40,468 bases of DNA from Hypsibius dujardini (taxonomy: Eukaryota; Tardigrada; Eutardigrada; Parachela; Hypsibiidae), in NCBI GenBank assembly GCA_001579985.1, contig LRSR01005368.1:1-40468 (forward strand), written 5' to 3'. The notes under the pieces were generated by a model. It searched no databases. It worked only from the letters and a program-made list of their open reading frames with translations, and was not told the DNA's origin. Numbering within the stretch: position 1 is the stretch's first letter; the number at the start of each line of letters is the position of its first letter. The translations under genes were made by a program, and so were the position numbers. Positions 26,107-36,287 of the stretch are shown here, one piece after another.

Positions 26107-26891
26107 CGAGGGGCAAACTGAAAGTAATGTCACTTGGTTCATATTCCGGTTCCAATTGAATTTGTTTTTAATCTTTTGCCATGATCATAAGCATCTACCT
26201 CTCACCAATTGATTCCAAAAGGCTTTATAGCAAATCAATCAAAACTCGAGGAGTAAAAATATTTTTAATAAAGTCATGCTTGCTTTACCTGATCTTAGGA
26301 AATCGGAGCCATAACTTCTTCTATTTACTAAAGAATACCTGTTGATTAAAAAAATCTAACCTAACATTAATCATTTAGGCATGCAAAGACCTGAATGCGC
26401 AAATGCACAAATTTTGTTTTCACTGAGCAGAAGAGAATAAACATGCAGATGACCAAACCTCACCGAGAGCATTCTTTACAGCCTTAATTCTTTATCTTGA
26501 TTGATTGATTCATCGTTGATTGATTGATTGAACTCAAGGAGAACCTCGATGTCAATTATGGGAATTCAATTCTCTTGTAGGGCCTTTCTTGGATACAATC
26601 GATGTCAGTTTATTAGTAGGACTGAATATATCTGGCATTTTTTTGCCGCCGTGAATTTCCGAAATGAATCTAGTGGCGCACGAAAACTGACAGTCAAATG
26701 CAACAATTCCACTTTGAAAAGTGTATCTCCGAAAATAAATCAGATCTTCCAGACTCTTAAAGCTAGATTCATGAAACTTGAAAGGCTAATGTGCAAGTCC
26801 TCTATCTATCCTGGCAAATTGGGAGAATAAGAAAAGAGCCTCGCGCCCAAGAGTAAAACATAAAGTGACATTACTTTCGGTTTGCCCCTCG
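26107..26891. mobile_element. Mariner-like TA-flanked inverted-repeat element
   Basis: Both ends read inward as CGAGGGGCAAAC(T/C)GAAAGTAATGTCACTT, about 30 bases with one difference. TA dinucleotides flank at 26105-26106 and 26892-26893. The GAAAGTAATG-type inner repeat is common in mariner-family ends. The 785-base interior has a 100-codon frame (26528-26830) without transposase motifs, so this is a non-autonomous or decayed copy. GATTGATTGATTC tracts lie at about 26499-26531. Confidence 0.7.
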
Positions 26892-27541
26892 TATAGGGCG
26901 TGATTTACAAATAGTGTGAAGTTGTGTAATGCATGTACAGTACTGCATAGACATATACAGTTAGTATAACTGTTGGTCAGTGTGCAGTGACTCCGCCCAA
27001 TCACCGAACGCCATTGGCGTAATAAAACAATAGACTAACGTCCTTTTCAGTACGTTTGAAAATGCAGCGCAATAAGCGTGGAGTTCTGTTACGGGAACAT
27101 TTACCGTGACCCCTGTCGTGTTGACTTGACTATCGAGCTTGTCTTGGTTGACCTATAGTCTTGGGCCTCCAGGTGGAAAAGGATCGTCTAACTGACGGGT
27201 CGTATTAACGATTTAAAACAGGTTTGTCGACCCTGATTACTTTTTTCCATGCAAAGGTGGGAGATGTTGTAGTGTAATTAGTATTTCCCAGTGGATCAGG
27301 TCAAACGGGATAAATAAACTATTCGCAGGATCCCTCCGTCTTGTGATAAGTCCAAATGTGTACAGCTCGAGGCATCCGTCTCGGAAGGCATGTTGCCGGT
27401 ACTGCTATCAGTCTCGTTTCTGACTCAAAGCCTAGGGCATTGCATTGTAGCCCAAGGATGGGTCGAAAGATTGCACTTAAGGCAGGCACAGACTTAAGGT
27501 AAGTAGCTGGTCATCTTGGGAACATTTCATTACGACAAACG
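26892..27541. other. Non-coding interval upstream of GPCR pseudogene
   Basis: No feature recognised other than possible decayed 5' sequence of the downstream GPCR copy. Confidence 0.35.
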
Positions 27542-28593
27542 ATGAAAGTGAAGCAGAAATGTCCTTCGAAAAACATCGCTACAGTCGGGGTTGTTCCACA
27601 CAATAACAACGTCAGTCTCTCCATCGAACCCAGTAACCATACCCTGTTTTTCCTCCATTTACTTCCGCCCCACAAGCAGACGGAACTTGTTGCCTGGATC
27701 ATCCTCACCGCGGTTTTATCGGTGCGCTGACCAACTTGACTGTCCCAATCATCACTTTTCCCACAGCGTCGTCCCATAGCCCATCTCGATCTCGGCTGAA
27801 CCTTCTCATATTCCAGTTTTATCACCATCAACCTCTTCATGTGCAGCTTCAGCGTTCCCCTGACAATTTTCCAAGTGCTGGCTGCCCTCCACAATCAGCC
27901 CAATTCAGTGGGTCTTTGTCTCTTCACCCAGGCTGTCTACACCATCGCTACAAAGACCATCAACTGGTCTGACGCTATTTTGGCGCTCAACAGTTTCGTT
28001 GCCTTCTTTTTTCCGCATCACTACAAGGCCTGTAACAGTCCGATTGGAACAGCTACAACCATACTTTTTACATGGTTCATCAGTGTGAGTCCGGTCGTTC
28101 TGATGGAGCTCGGATTGGGCGGGTCCGACCGCGTTTTGCCGGTCGGTCAGTGTGCTTACCTGCCTGCCGCTGGTAGTGCCCTGGGAAACCTCATCACCGG
28201 TCTGTCCCTCGCTCCGTATGTCTTGACCGGAGTGGGAGGTCTGTTAATCCTTCAAAAAGCTATGCTTTTAGCAATGCTAAAGTGGACACACTGGCAGCGC
28301 TGAGAAGTCGTGCCATATTTCTGCAACGCCGAAGGATGGCCAAGGTCCTACTGCTCATGTTCCTCTAGACGGCTGTCTGCATCCTACCCTGAGGAGTCAT
28401 CAAGCTTAACTTTCCGCATCTCTTCGAACTGGAGCGAGTCTTCTGGCTGCGCAAATTTTTTGGAACTCAATATGCAATAAGTCCGGTAAGACAAGATATT
28501 GCCCATCTGTATTTGTTTATTGAATTTTATGGCAGTGATTCGATTTTTTTGTAGGTCATCCTGTTGCTTTTCAACGCCGAATATCGGCGTTGA
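27542..28593 (+). pseudogene. Decayed class A GPCR-like gene
   Basis: Pieces of a seven-helix receptor can be read only by changing frame. A TM1-like piece (TELVAWIILTAVLS, then GALTNLTV in the next frame) is followed by LNLLIFQF, then a frame change to MCSFSVPLTIFQVLAALH (TM2), AILALNSFVAFFFPHHYKAC (end of TM3; FVAFFFP in place of a DRY-type motif), TTILFTWFISVSPVVLMEL (TM4) and NLITGLSLAPYVLTGVGGLL (TM5). Another frame change near 28260 leads to RRRMAKVLLLMFL (TM6), interrupted by TAG at 28366-28368 and TGA at 28390-28392. After what looks like a kept intron (28486-28554) comes VILLLFNAEYR (TM7). At least three frame breaks and two stops mean it cannot make the receptor. It lies tail-to-tail with a related GPCR gene. 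Confidence 0.75.
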
Positions 28594-28599
28594 AAAGCA
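28565..28599. repeat. Perfect 15-base stem-loop
   Basis: TGCTTTTCAACGCCG is followed by the 5-base loop AATAT and its exact reverse complement. It overlaps the end of the GPCR pseudogene reading frame. Confidence 0.85.
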
Positions 28600-29001
28600 T
28601 GGAAAGCATATTCTGTTATGACTGTTCAGAGGCATAAGGAGCCCGCTAGAGGACGCTCATCCAAGAGTAATGCCAGCCGGCGGTGTCGCTGATGTCTCGT
28701 CCTAATCTAAATCATTGCGCCACCTTGATTTAACAATTACAATGCTGTATGAGCTTCTAATTACTCCTATGATTCGTATGTCTTTTTTCACCTAAATTGT
28801 AAGGCTACGCTTTGTTTTTCGTATTCTATGCGTGATGACGACAATCGATATCATATCTAAATTTGGCGGTTTTACAGTAGTGTTCATCAAATCAAGTAGG
28901 AACTTCCATTGACTTATGTTTGGTGTAATACACTGGGTCGTCCAGATTCAGTCTTCAAAGTCATATATTAATTTTCTTTGACCTATATAGAGGACGCCAT
29001 A
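28594..29001. other. Convergent interval between two GPCR-like loci
   Basis: AT-rich DNA without recognisable coding sequence; should contain the 3' UTR of the minus-strand GPCR gene. Confidence 0.4.
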
Positions 29002-30329
29002 TTAGCAATTGCAAATGCACAGTCGAAGAGTCTTGACAGTTTCGCTTCTTAGGTTAGGCAAAAACGTGAGGTAGATTAGTGAGTCAACTAGCAGCAACCA
29101 ACAGCTGAGCAGACCGAAAACATTCCGGAGGTCCTCCTTGTAGAATGGTGCATTTTGCAGTCGGCAGAGGGCAATAATGGTGTTTGGAACCCATAGGATG
29201 ATCTGCGCCAGGGTAAGGCATGCAAATATCATGGTGTTTCGGGCTTTTCGACTGGGCCAGGAACGCTGTCGCTTCCTGTGCTTGACTTCTCCTGAATCGG
29301 ATACTGCCACTGCTAGGGATACTTTACGGTGTTGCCTATAGCCCATGTTAGAACCGGAGCGGTCGGTCTCCGAAAATAACTCCAAGCTAACTATAAAAGA
29401 AAATATAATCTTCAATTCTGCGTTTTTCGCCCAAATTTGTCTCATCGGTTTTTCATACGCAGAGTAACCAAATATGTATGTAGGGCATGGCGACACACAA
29501 ACATAGATACAAGCACAGACACAGGCATAAATAGTGTCTGTGTAGTGTCCATAAACGTAGACCCAGACACAGGTCTGTGTCTACGTTTATGGTTTATGCT
29601 CGCGTCAGTCTTTTGGTCGGTAGCCTGTCTTCGTTTGTATCTGCCTGTCCTTATTTACGCTCGAGGTTTACGCAACGCTAATAAAGTCTTGTCACATTGT
29701 AACTGTCTGCTCTTGTTTGAATATATTTGACTTTGCATACCCCAGTCGATTTTGCTTGCTTCTTTTCCATACAAGAAACAGCGAAACAGGATAGCTCACA
29801 TAAATAAACCCTTGCGGTAAGACAACGGTTGCAACGATTGCCAGAAGTAACGCCAATGTCGGAAGTGCTTCCTCGCAGTAGGTATCCGGGGGCAATTCAG
29901 AATTTCAGCTGTCCAGATCAATCCCGTTACGAATTGAAAAAGATCAAGGTGTTTGTCCAGCCCACCTTGACCGTCTTCTTTTGACTGTACCAAATTGGTG
30001 CCAACAGAGCCATCCATCGGTCTAAGCAGATGACAAAGTGTATATGCAAAATCATATAGGCAATTAAGAAGGTCAGGCCGCGGTACGCTGCACAATTCAT
30101 CCGGTTTCTCAGACTCGTCTGGTTGAGGGCGTGGCAGGGTGTGACGAAAAATACCAACATAAATCCGGTGGTCCAGTTAATGACGGTTAAACTGAGGATG
30201 TGAACGGTGAAATCGTTGAGAAGGAGGTGCCTGTTTTTAACGAATGTCACTATGATAACGCCATTGAGGAAGAGCGCAGAAATATTGACCACCATTGTGA
30301 TGGACACGGCGATCAGCGAGTTGGGCGAG
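29002..30329 (-). pseudogene. Class A-like GPCR with two single-base frame breaks, 5' end not found
   Basis: From the 5' side, an exon at 30329-29741 encodes TM1 to TM5 and an exon at 29386-29002 encodes TM6, TM7 and the stop. TM1 is NSLIAVSITMVVNISALFLN, TM2 HILSLTVINWTTGFMLVFF, TM3 ends HFVICLDRWMALLAPIWY (DRW in place of DRY), TM5 is LPTLALLLAIVATVVLPQGF, TM6 ACLTLAQIILWVPNTIIAL and TM7 LLLVDSLIYLTF (DSLIY in place of NPxxY). The junction of the two exons is phase 2 if the acceptor at 29387-29389 is used. Within TM4 the frame must change twice, at a T5 run (about 29943-29947) and at a C5 run (about 29890-29894), each consistent with one missing base. So it is either a young pseudogene or an intact receptor with assembly errors. 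The exon with the N-terminus lies upstream of 30329 and was not recognised. Ligand unknown. Confidence 0.7.
29549..29592. repeat. Perfect 14-base inverted repeat in GPCR intron
   Basis: CCATAAACGTAGAC at 29549-29562 is the exact reverse complement of 29579-29592; the 16-base spacer has its own AGAC/GTCT pairing. It lies in the intron between the two GPCR exons, near CACAGA-type simple sequence. Confidence 0.8.
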
Positions 30330-30379
30330 CTACAAAAGAGGGTGGTGGACTAGGATTCGACAAGAACCTTAAAGCTAAA

Positions 30380-30735
30380 TCTCCTCAAGACCTTGTCAGG
30401 ATAATAGAGTGCTATCGCATTTTGTGCGAGACGACTGCGATTACGAGAGGAGTCACGTGACTCACTCCAGTCGTCAGTGAGTCACCCCAGTCGGGTCGTG
30501 CAGGCTGTCGTTGACGACTGGAATGGAATGGATGGACGACTTTCCTGCTCTCCCGAGTTACATTTGTACATTCTCAGAACAAACTGCTATTGATTTAGGA
30601 AGGGAATTCATTTTCTAATTTTTGAGACTTTGCTTGACGATTGAGACTTACGCATTCGATTGCCCATTTTTGTGAACCCCACTGAAAACGTTATTTTTCA
30701 CGAAGTAAACTCCGTTCCGCTCACATAGCGGATGA
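30380..30735. repeat. Dispersed GAGTCAC/ACTCCAGTCG repeat, copy 1
   Basis: Contains GAGTGCTATCGCATTTTGTG, GACTCACTCCAGTCG, a CTCTCCCGAGT phrase and ends in palindromic GCGGATGAGCCGCTCCGC. The order of blocks is the same as in the copy at about 31210-31655, with many substitutions between them. Confidence 0.6.
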
Positions 30736-31209
30736 GCCGCTCCGCGGTAGCAGCGGGTTCATGAATAATGTGCATTTTTTAGCTACGCAGATCCATCGAT
30801 TGATTGATTTAGGATAAAAATTCCGGCTTTCTCCGAAAGGATCCATGGCTTTAAAACGGATTCGATATTCGTAGGCCCAAGCATAATAATGAAAGAAAAC
30901 ACTTTTTAAGTCATGAAATAAAGGAAGACAGGCGCGAAAGTAGCGTCTTGACCAGTGGCGCGTACTAGGGGGTGGCAAGTGGGCAATTGCCCCCCCCCCG
31001 TCCGAAATCGAAAAAGTGACCCAAGGGTACCCCCTGACGTTTTTTACATTAAAAATAGCAAAATCATACCAATGCTCCCCCCTTTGGATTTTTACTAAAA
31101 TCTTGCCCCCCGTACCGGAAGGTCAAGGCGCGTCTATGGTCTTGACCAATTGGCGGTATTTTAAAAAACCAAAACAATTCAGTCGGGAAAATTCTACGGG
31201 GACGCGCAG

Positions 31210-31655
31210 CGATAGTGCTCACCGTGATTCGAGCACGGTTACAGTACGACTGGCTCTTGAGTCGTACTCGGACTCGTCTCGGGCAAAATGCGATAGCGCT
31301 CAATTAGAAAGCTATCGCTTTTGGTCGGCCCGACTCCGGTCACGACTGGGGCTGGATGAGTCACCCCTGTCGTGCATGACTCACTCCAGTCGGACCGTCC
31401 AGCCTGTAGTCTACGACTCATACACATCGAGTCGTAGTCAAGTTGCGGCTCTCCCGAATCATATCTCTGCTTATTCATAAAAAAGCTTTATTACAACAAA
31501 TAGAGAATTCTTTTAGCTGTTTTTTGAGACTTTAAATGACTTGACAAACGTTGCCGATCAAATGTTATGAGCATTTTACTGGGGTGCACTGAAACTGCTG
31601 TTTTTACTGTATAATTCCGCTCCGTTTAACAGAGCGGACGCTCCGCTCCGTTTTT
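31210..31655. repeat. Dispersed GAGTCAC/ACTCCAGTCG repeat, copy 2
   Basis: Direct-orientation relative of the copy at 30.4 kb: AATGCGATAGCGCTC, CTATCGCTTTTGGTC, GACTCACTCCAGTCGGACCG, GGCTCTCCCGAATCA and a terminal GAGCGGACGCTCCGCTCCG. It is the longest copy. No coding frame of interest. Confidence 0.6.
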
Positions 31656-32469
31656 TCTTTCAAAAGAACATTTTTATCCGCGCTTTTTTTAATTTGCACA
31701 CCAATTTGTTCTGGAATTAAAAATGGCTAAGCGCACCATCAACCGCTTTCATGATTTGATTCTGCTGCAAGAAGTCTCTAAGCACAATCCATACGTCTCC
31801 GACGGAAATTAGGCTAACATCTGGAAGGAGATCGTAGAAAATCTGAACAATGTGCCTGTGAGTAACTGAATCATCATGTGATAGATTCATTGGTTGAATT
31901 TGAGCTTTTTCTAATTTGATTTTTTTACAATGGATATTTGCAGCTGTTCTCTTCGCCCACCAAGCGTCCGTGCTGTTCAAGATCGTATTAGGATTAAGTA
32001 TCGTATTAAGATAGGCGACGCAACAAGATGCATAGCGCTTCAAACCCGGTCGCTCGGTCGCGTTCTTTTGTACGAATCACATCCGGAATTTTCAGGGCAA
32101 GTTGCAGTCGGCGGATATCTTTTTCTTGTAAGGAAAATACCGCCAGCGTTCGAAATTGCTCAGGCGGTAGAAGGCAAATGATCCCTCTTTCCACGAGTCG
32201 TCGTATTTCTCGAAATCATCTACACGTTTTCTCCGATTGACTTCTGCACGAATTCGATAGAACAAACTGCTACTGATGACTTTTCGACTCCGTAATAAAT
32301 AGAGCGTTGCAAGTTCCATTCTCAGATGCTATTGGTAAAACAAACAATTTAAAACCGAAATATTTTCTTCTGAAAACGTCAACACTTTGTGGAACGAATG
32401 GGAGATAGAGAACATTATGTCCTAAAATTGCGAACAATACGGGTTTACTAGTATGAGCGCCAACTTGAA

Positions 32470-32590
32470 CACGGGGTTGGATAACGCTCAACCTGCTCCG
32501 AGTACGGTTACGGTCCGACCCGTTATCGAGTCATGGTGGGAGTCGGATCGTGTAAAATGCGACAGCGTTCTATTGAGCGTTAACGAGTTA
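32470..32590. repeat. Dispersed repeat, partial copy 3
   Basis: Matches only the left part of copy 2: CTCCGAGTACGGTTACGGTC, GGAGTCGGATCGTGTAAAAT and GCGACAGCG, in the same orientation. Confidence 0.5.
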
Positions 32591-35050
32591 ATTCAAATGT
32601 CAGTTGTAAACTTCCGTGACTTTTTTACCGTTAAAACATTTCTTTTATTTTGATTTAACAGTTTTCTTGGCAGGCATAAAGAATTTCGCAATTTGACGAA
32701 GTCTCACAGTGATTATTACACTTGCTGGACAGTGGAAAGGCGGGTTTCTTTCGACACCCGCTAGATGGCGCCTGCGCTCAATAATCATTAGCAATGGGCT
32801 ACAAAGCAGCTGGCATATCCTACTTCTAATGTTGTTAGTCGTGAACTATTAAGACTTGCTTTATAAGGATGTACATTGCCAAATGTGCCTTTGGCGGATT
32901 GAGCTCTTCCATCCTGATCAGCAAGATAACAGCGCGATCAAACACCACGACGAACACACTGTAATAATTTGCCAATATATGCCTTCAAAAAAGTGATCAT
33001 TCGATCTGGAGGGAGTGAGAATACACATGCAGAATCTCTTCATGCTGCTCATCCCCATCATCTCCAATAACTGAGCCGTCGGTCGAGGGGAGTGGGGAGG
33101 GCGAGATATCAGCGGCCCCATCGACCGCGCCATGCGCCATACTCGAGACCAATGCGCAAGCTAATAGTTCAAGAGGACAGGGGAGACGGAAGAGCACAAC
33201 CCCTTCATCCCTTAGGACCGGGTGGCGCTCAGCTCAGCCGTCTCGATTCTTCTATAAGGCCAAAATCGATGGCGATACATTTACGACCACCAACGGGACG
33301 CGGGACGCTGGGACGCTGGGACGACCGACGGAGGGAGCGACCGCTTCTGATCAAACTACAATACACATACATGCTCGGGGAATCAACATCAAAAACGCGA
33401 GTACACAATCGGGAGAGAGGGTGCCTGCGTGTGTAGGGTCTCCCTCCCTCTCGCCTCCCCTTCCTCTCCCTTCGTGAGAGCCGATCGCCGCATTAGTGGA
33501 AAAGTGGGAAAGAGAGAACGGCGGGGGCGCTAGGGCGAAAAAGACGAAAAACGCCAACGGCGAGGTTCCTTCCTTCTTTGCTGCCTGTGTTGTACACTAT
33601 GTGTACATGTATGGCTGGCAAGAGTACCAGTTGCAGTTGGTACATCCACACAACAAACAGGCCCTGTCGCTATCGGTTGTGTGGAACTTTCTCCTCCAGA
33701 CAACTCGCGCTGTACTACTACGATCTATCGGCTCGTGTTTCATCTTTCTCTCTCCGCTTCCCACAAACCCAAAACTCGTTGTCTCTCAAAAGATCCCTTC
33801 CTTCCTTCTCATCTCTTTTCTTCCCTCGCCCAGCTATGTAATTACCGTCACTTGCTATTTCTCACCTTTTCGGCGCAAAAGAGGCAAGACAGCTATCATC
33901 TCTAGAACAAGGTCTTTCTGCCGTGATCTGTCTGTGTGTAAGAGGAAAGAAAAGTCACGTTTCGTTGGAGCTCCCCCCCCCCTTATACATTATTCTGTGA
34001 TTTATGCAAATTTCCATTGGTCGAGTGTATATATTTGCTCGTGGATCTGCAGAGAAGTGTGTAGTGTGAGGTGAGATTTATTTTGAAATATCCCCTGCCG
34101 TGCTCAAGCGAGGTACGCACTTTGGCATGCTCAAGGACCGCTGCGGGCTTCATGAAGGCATTTTTCTGTTGAACCGATCGAGGAGGACAACAAAAAGCGG
34201 AAGCCTTTGTTAGTCGCACGTGTTGACTAGAAAGAAAACGGAGGGCCTACCTACCTGCTGCGGCTGTGAACATATTCGCTTGCCCACCAATGCACACCGC
34301 CAACCACAGCGATTTTCTTCCTCCTTTTCGTCCTCCAACTATCCTGCAAAGAATCAGGATTATTCGCCTGTATTTTATCTTCCTTTAATCGTGAGAGAAT
34401 TTACTCCTTCCTTCCTGTGCTACTCTTCATCGGCGGTTCGAGTCTCAGGTAATTTCTACATTCATGCTTGTCGGTTGGGTCCTTCAACTTAGTATCTTGA
34501 AGCATACGGTAATTTCGTTTAGCGTGCAAGACCATGTTTAAGAAAGTGAAACCGTCTCTATAATAGTCTGTCCCAGGACTCAGTCCACGTTCCCTGATTT
34601 AACATGCGCAATGGGAAGTCCAATTAGGACTTGGCCAAAGTGCAGCCTCTGCGACCGTGGACTCTCTAAAACTAATTTAAAGTCTTTAGGCCTCTGAACT
34701 CGCCCGGACCCGGACGCGGTCGGACTGTCAGTCGGTATAATCGATGGTTCGATTTGATGTGACGCTGGCGAAACACGGTTTTTGCCGGATTGCCAGTACG
34801 GCAGATTGATGAGGAGCCAAGGCGATTGCTTGCTCGCTCGCTCTCCTCCCTTCGTTCCTCGATCGTGTTCCGGCCTAATTTCCCTAATGCGTTTAGATAT
34901 CTCTGCCACACAACTACTACTTGCCATTCGATGAACGTCACGCGAGAGACCCAAGGCCCCGTTCAACGACTCTTCTCTTTCCAATCTCATGAATCTTTAA
35001 ACGGGTTTTGTTTTTTTTGTCTAGGCTCGCCCTCACTGTCCTAACACATC

Positions 35051-36287
35051 ATGTACTGGGATTGGGCGTTACCTCGACTCCAACGGACAATTAGTGCCAC
35101 GTCTGTGATACTCTTTTCTTTCTTCTTCAAATGTAAGGGGAAAAGAATCAACTGGCATTACTTAAACTGCATTTCTTTAAAACTAAAGGGGATTAGAGCA
35201 TTCGACAAGCAGGCAGACAGACAGACAAACAGACAGACAAGCAGGCAGACAGACAGACAGACAGAAACCCAAACATTGAATGGTCTCCGAAATGAAGGCA
35301 TCGCTATGAGAATCTAGATTGTCGCTATAATTCAGGTCACATGCTTCGTAACTCTCTTCCTGCGATACTTTGTTTGTCTTCAATCTTAGCCCTGGAGAAG
35401 CTGGGAGTAATGAGTATGTTGACGTATAACACACCAAGAGCTTTGATCCGCGCGGGAAGCGTCGAACTAGTATAGAATACTGTCTAATGCACGACTTGCC
35501 GTTCCGCTCGAGTGACCGAGCCAGCGAGGCCGATCCAGGCGGCACTGGATACGTGTCGGTGCGAGAAGATATCCTCGTGTGGTTTATTTTTTCTTGCCTC
35601 CTTTGTTGACAGATTCCCTGCAAATTGACTGTTACGTCTGCTCATCATTTTCCGCGAACGATCCGCTCTGTGAGGACCCCTTTGATCCCATCTTCCATGA
35701 TCCGCCAGCCAATCCAGCCGCCTTGCCCGGGCCTCATGGTGGAAAGAACATCCTCGCGAACGGGTCTTACATTTATCTTCAGAGGGGCTGCTACGGAGCC
35801 CGCAAAGCCAGAGTTACTGCCTTCCCTGCAACGGCCTGCCTCAAATTAGCAGGACATTTCTGTAAGTGCGTCTGCCTGCCTGCCCGTCTGTGCTGTCTGT
35901 CTGTCTCTCTGTTTGTCTGTCTGCCTGCCTGGCGGCCTATCTTTATTTATTTGGCGGAAGTGTGTTATTTGCAATATTTCATTTTCCGCAGCTGACACCG
36001 GTGAAAGCATGGTGGTTAGAGCGTGCGCCCTGGACGGGGGAAGCCTAACGAGCGATACAGAAATAGTGCGACAGAATCACTGCGGAGGATTTTTCTTAAA
36101 CGAGCGGTACGTTCGCGGCTGCCTGGAAGCCTGTTTCACGGACGGATGCAACGGATCTTCGCGACTCGGCGGGGCTGCGGCCAATTTGTTCCTTCTAACA
36201 TTATGCCTAATCCTAACGATGGTGGTGGCGTACATTAGCGGGGACTACCTTATTCGTCAAGCCCCATTACATGGCTTAATAATATGA
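35051..36287 (+). CDS. Quiver-like Ly6/three-finger GPI-anchored protein
   Basis: Three exons: 35051-35132, 35613-35861, 35992-36287; both junctions are phase 1 and the product is 208 residues. Exon 1 supplies a signal peptide (TISATSVILFSFFFKYS). The mature protein starts with the Ly6-type LQIDCYVCSS and continues with DPLCEDPFD, RGCYGARKAR, ACLKLAGHF, VVRACALDGG, ENHCGG-like NHCGGFFLNERYVRGCLEAC and the terminal FTDGCNGSS, the CN motif that closes three-finger domains. A hydrophobic tail (ANLFLLTLCLILTMVVAYI) fits a GPI-attachment signal, although a short polar tail of about 15 residues follows it. Quiver/sleepless proteins in insects modulate potassium channels and nicotinic receptors in neurons. 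The order of cysteines and the long spacer after the CxxC fit that branch; the exact orthologue is not determined. Both introns contain CAGA/CTGT microsatellites. Confidence 0.8.
35205..35265. repeat. CAGA microsatellite in Ly6-gene intron 1
   Basis: Run of GACA/CAGA units, about 15 copies with a few GCAG interruptions. Confidence 0.85.
35866..35936. repeat. CTGT/CTGC microsatellite in Ly6-gene intron 2
   Basis: Run of TCTG and CCTG units filling the first half of the 130-base intron; opposite strand sense to the tract in intron 1. Confidence 0.8.

Larger units (their letters stand above)
30330..35050. other. 4.7 kb gene-poor region
   Basis: No confident gene. It carries three diverged copies of a dispersed repeat (listed separately), poly-C/poly-G rich sequence near 30967-31110, and C/T-rich sequence at 33435-33475 and 33770-33840. 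From about 33.1 to 34.6 kb base composition becomes richer in C, with a TATATATT at 34027-34034 and a donor-like GAG|GTGAGA at about 34068-34076, which might belong to a 5' UTR exon of the downstream Ly6-like gene; this is speculative. The 192-codon frame at 33496-34074 starts at GTG and resembles nothing known. Confidence 0.45.

Noticed and set aside
26528-26830. 100-codon frame inside the mariner-like element as a transposase
   Set aside because: No helix-turn-helix or acidic catalytic motif is visible, and the start lies next to a GATT tract.
30967-31130. Poly-C/poly-G rich stretch as a defined transposon end
   Set aside because: The CAATTGCCCCCCCCC-type sequence resembles decayed repeat ends, but I found no matching partner end or target duplication.
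33496-34074. 192-codon open frame on the plus strand
   Set aside because: It starts at GTG, crosses C/T-rich simple sequence, has no recognisable domain and is not joined to any exon; probably chance.
35205-35265. Regularly spaced repeats as a CRISPR array
   Set aside because: The repeat is a 4-base microsatellite without spacers, in an intron of a eukaryotic gene.
36010-36035. tRNA A-box-like GTGGTTAGAGCG
   Set aside because: It lies within the coding exon of the Ly6-like gene, in frame, with no tRNA-like context around it.
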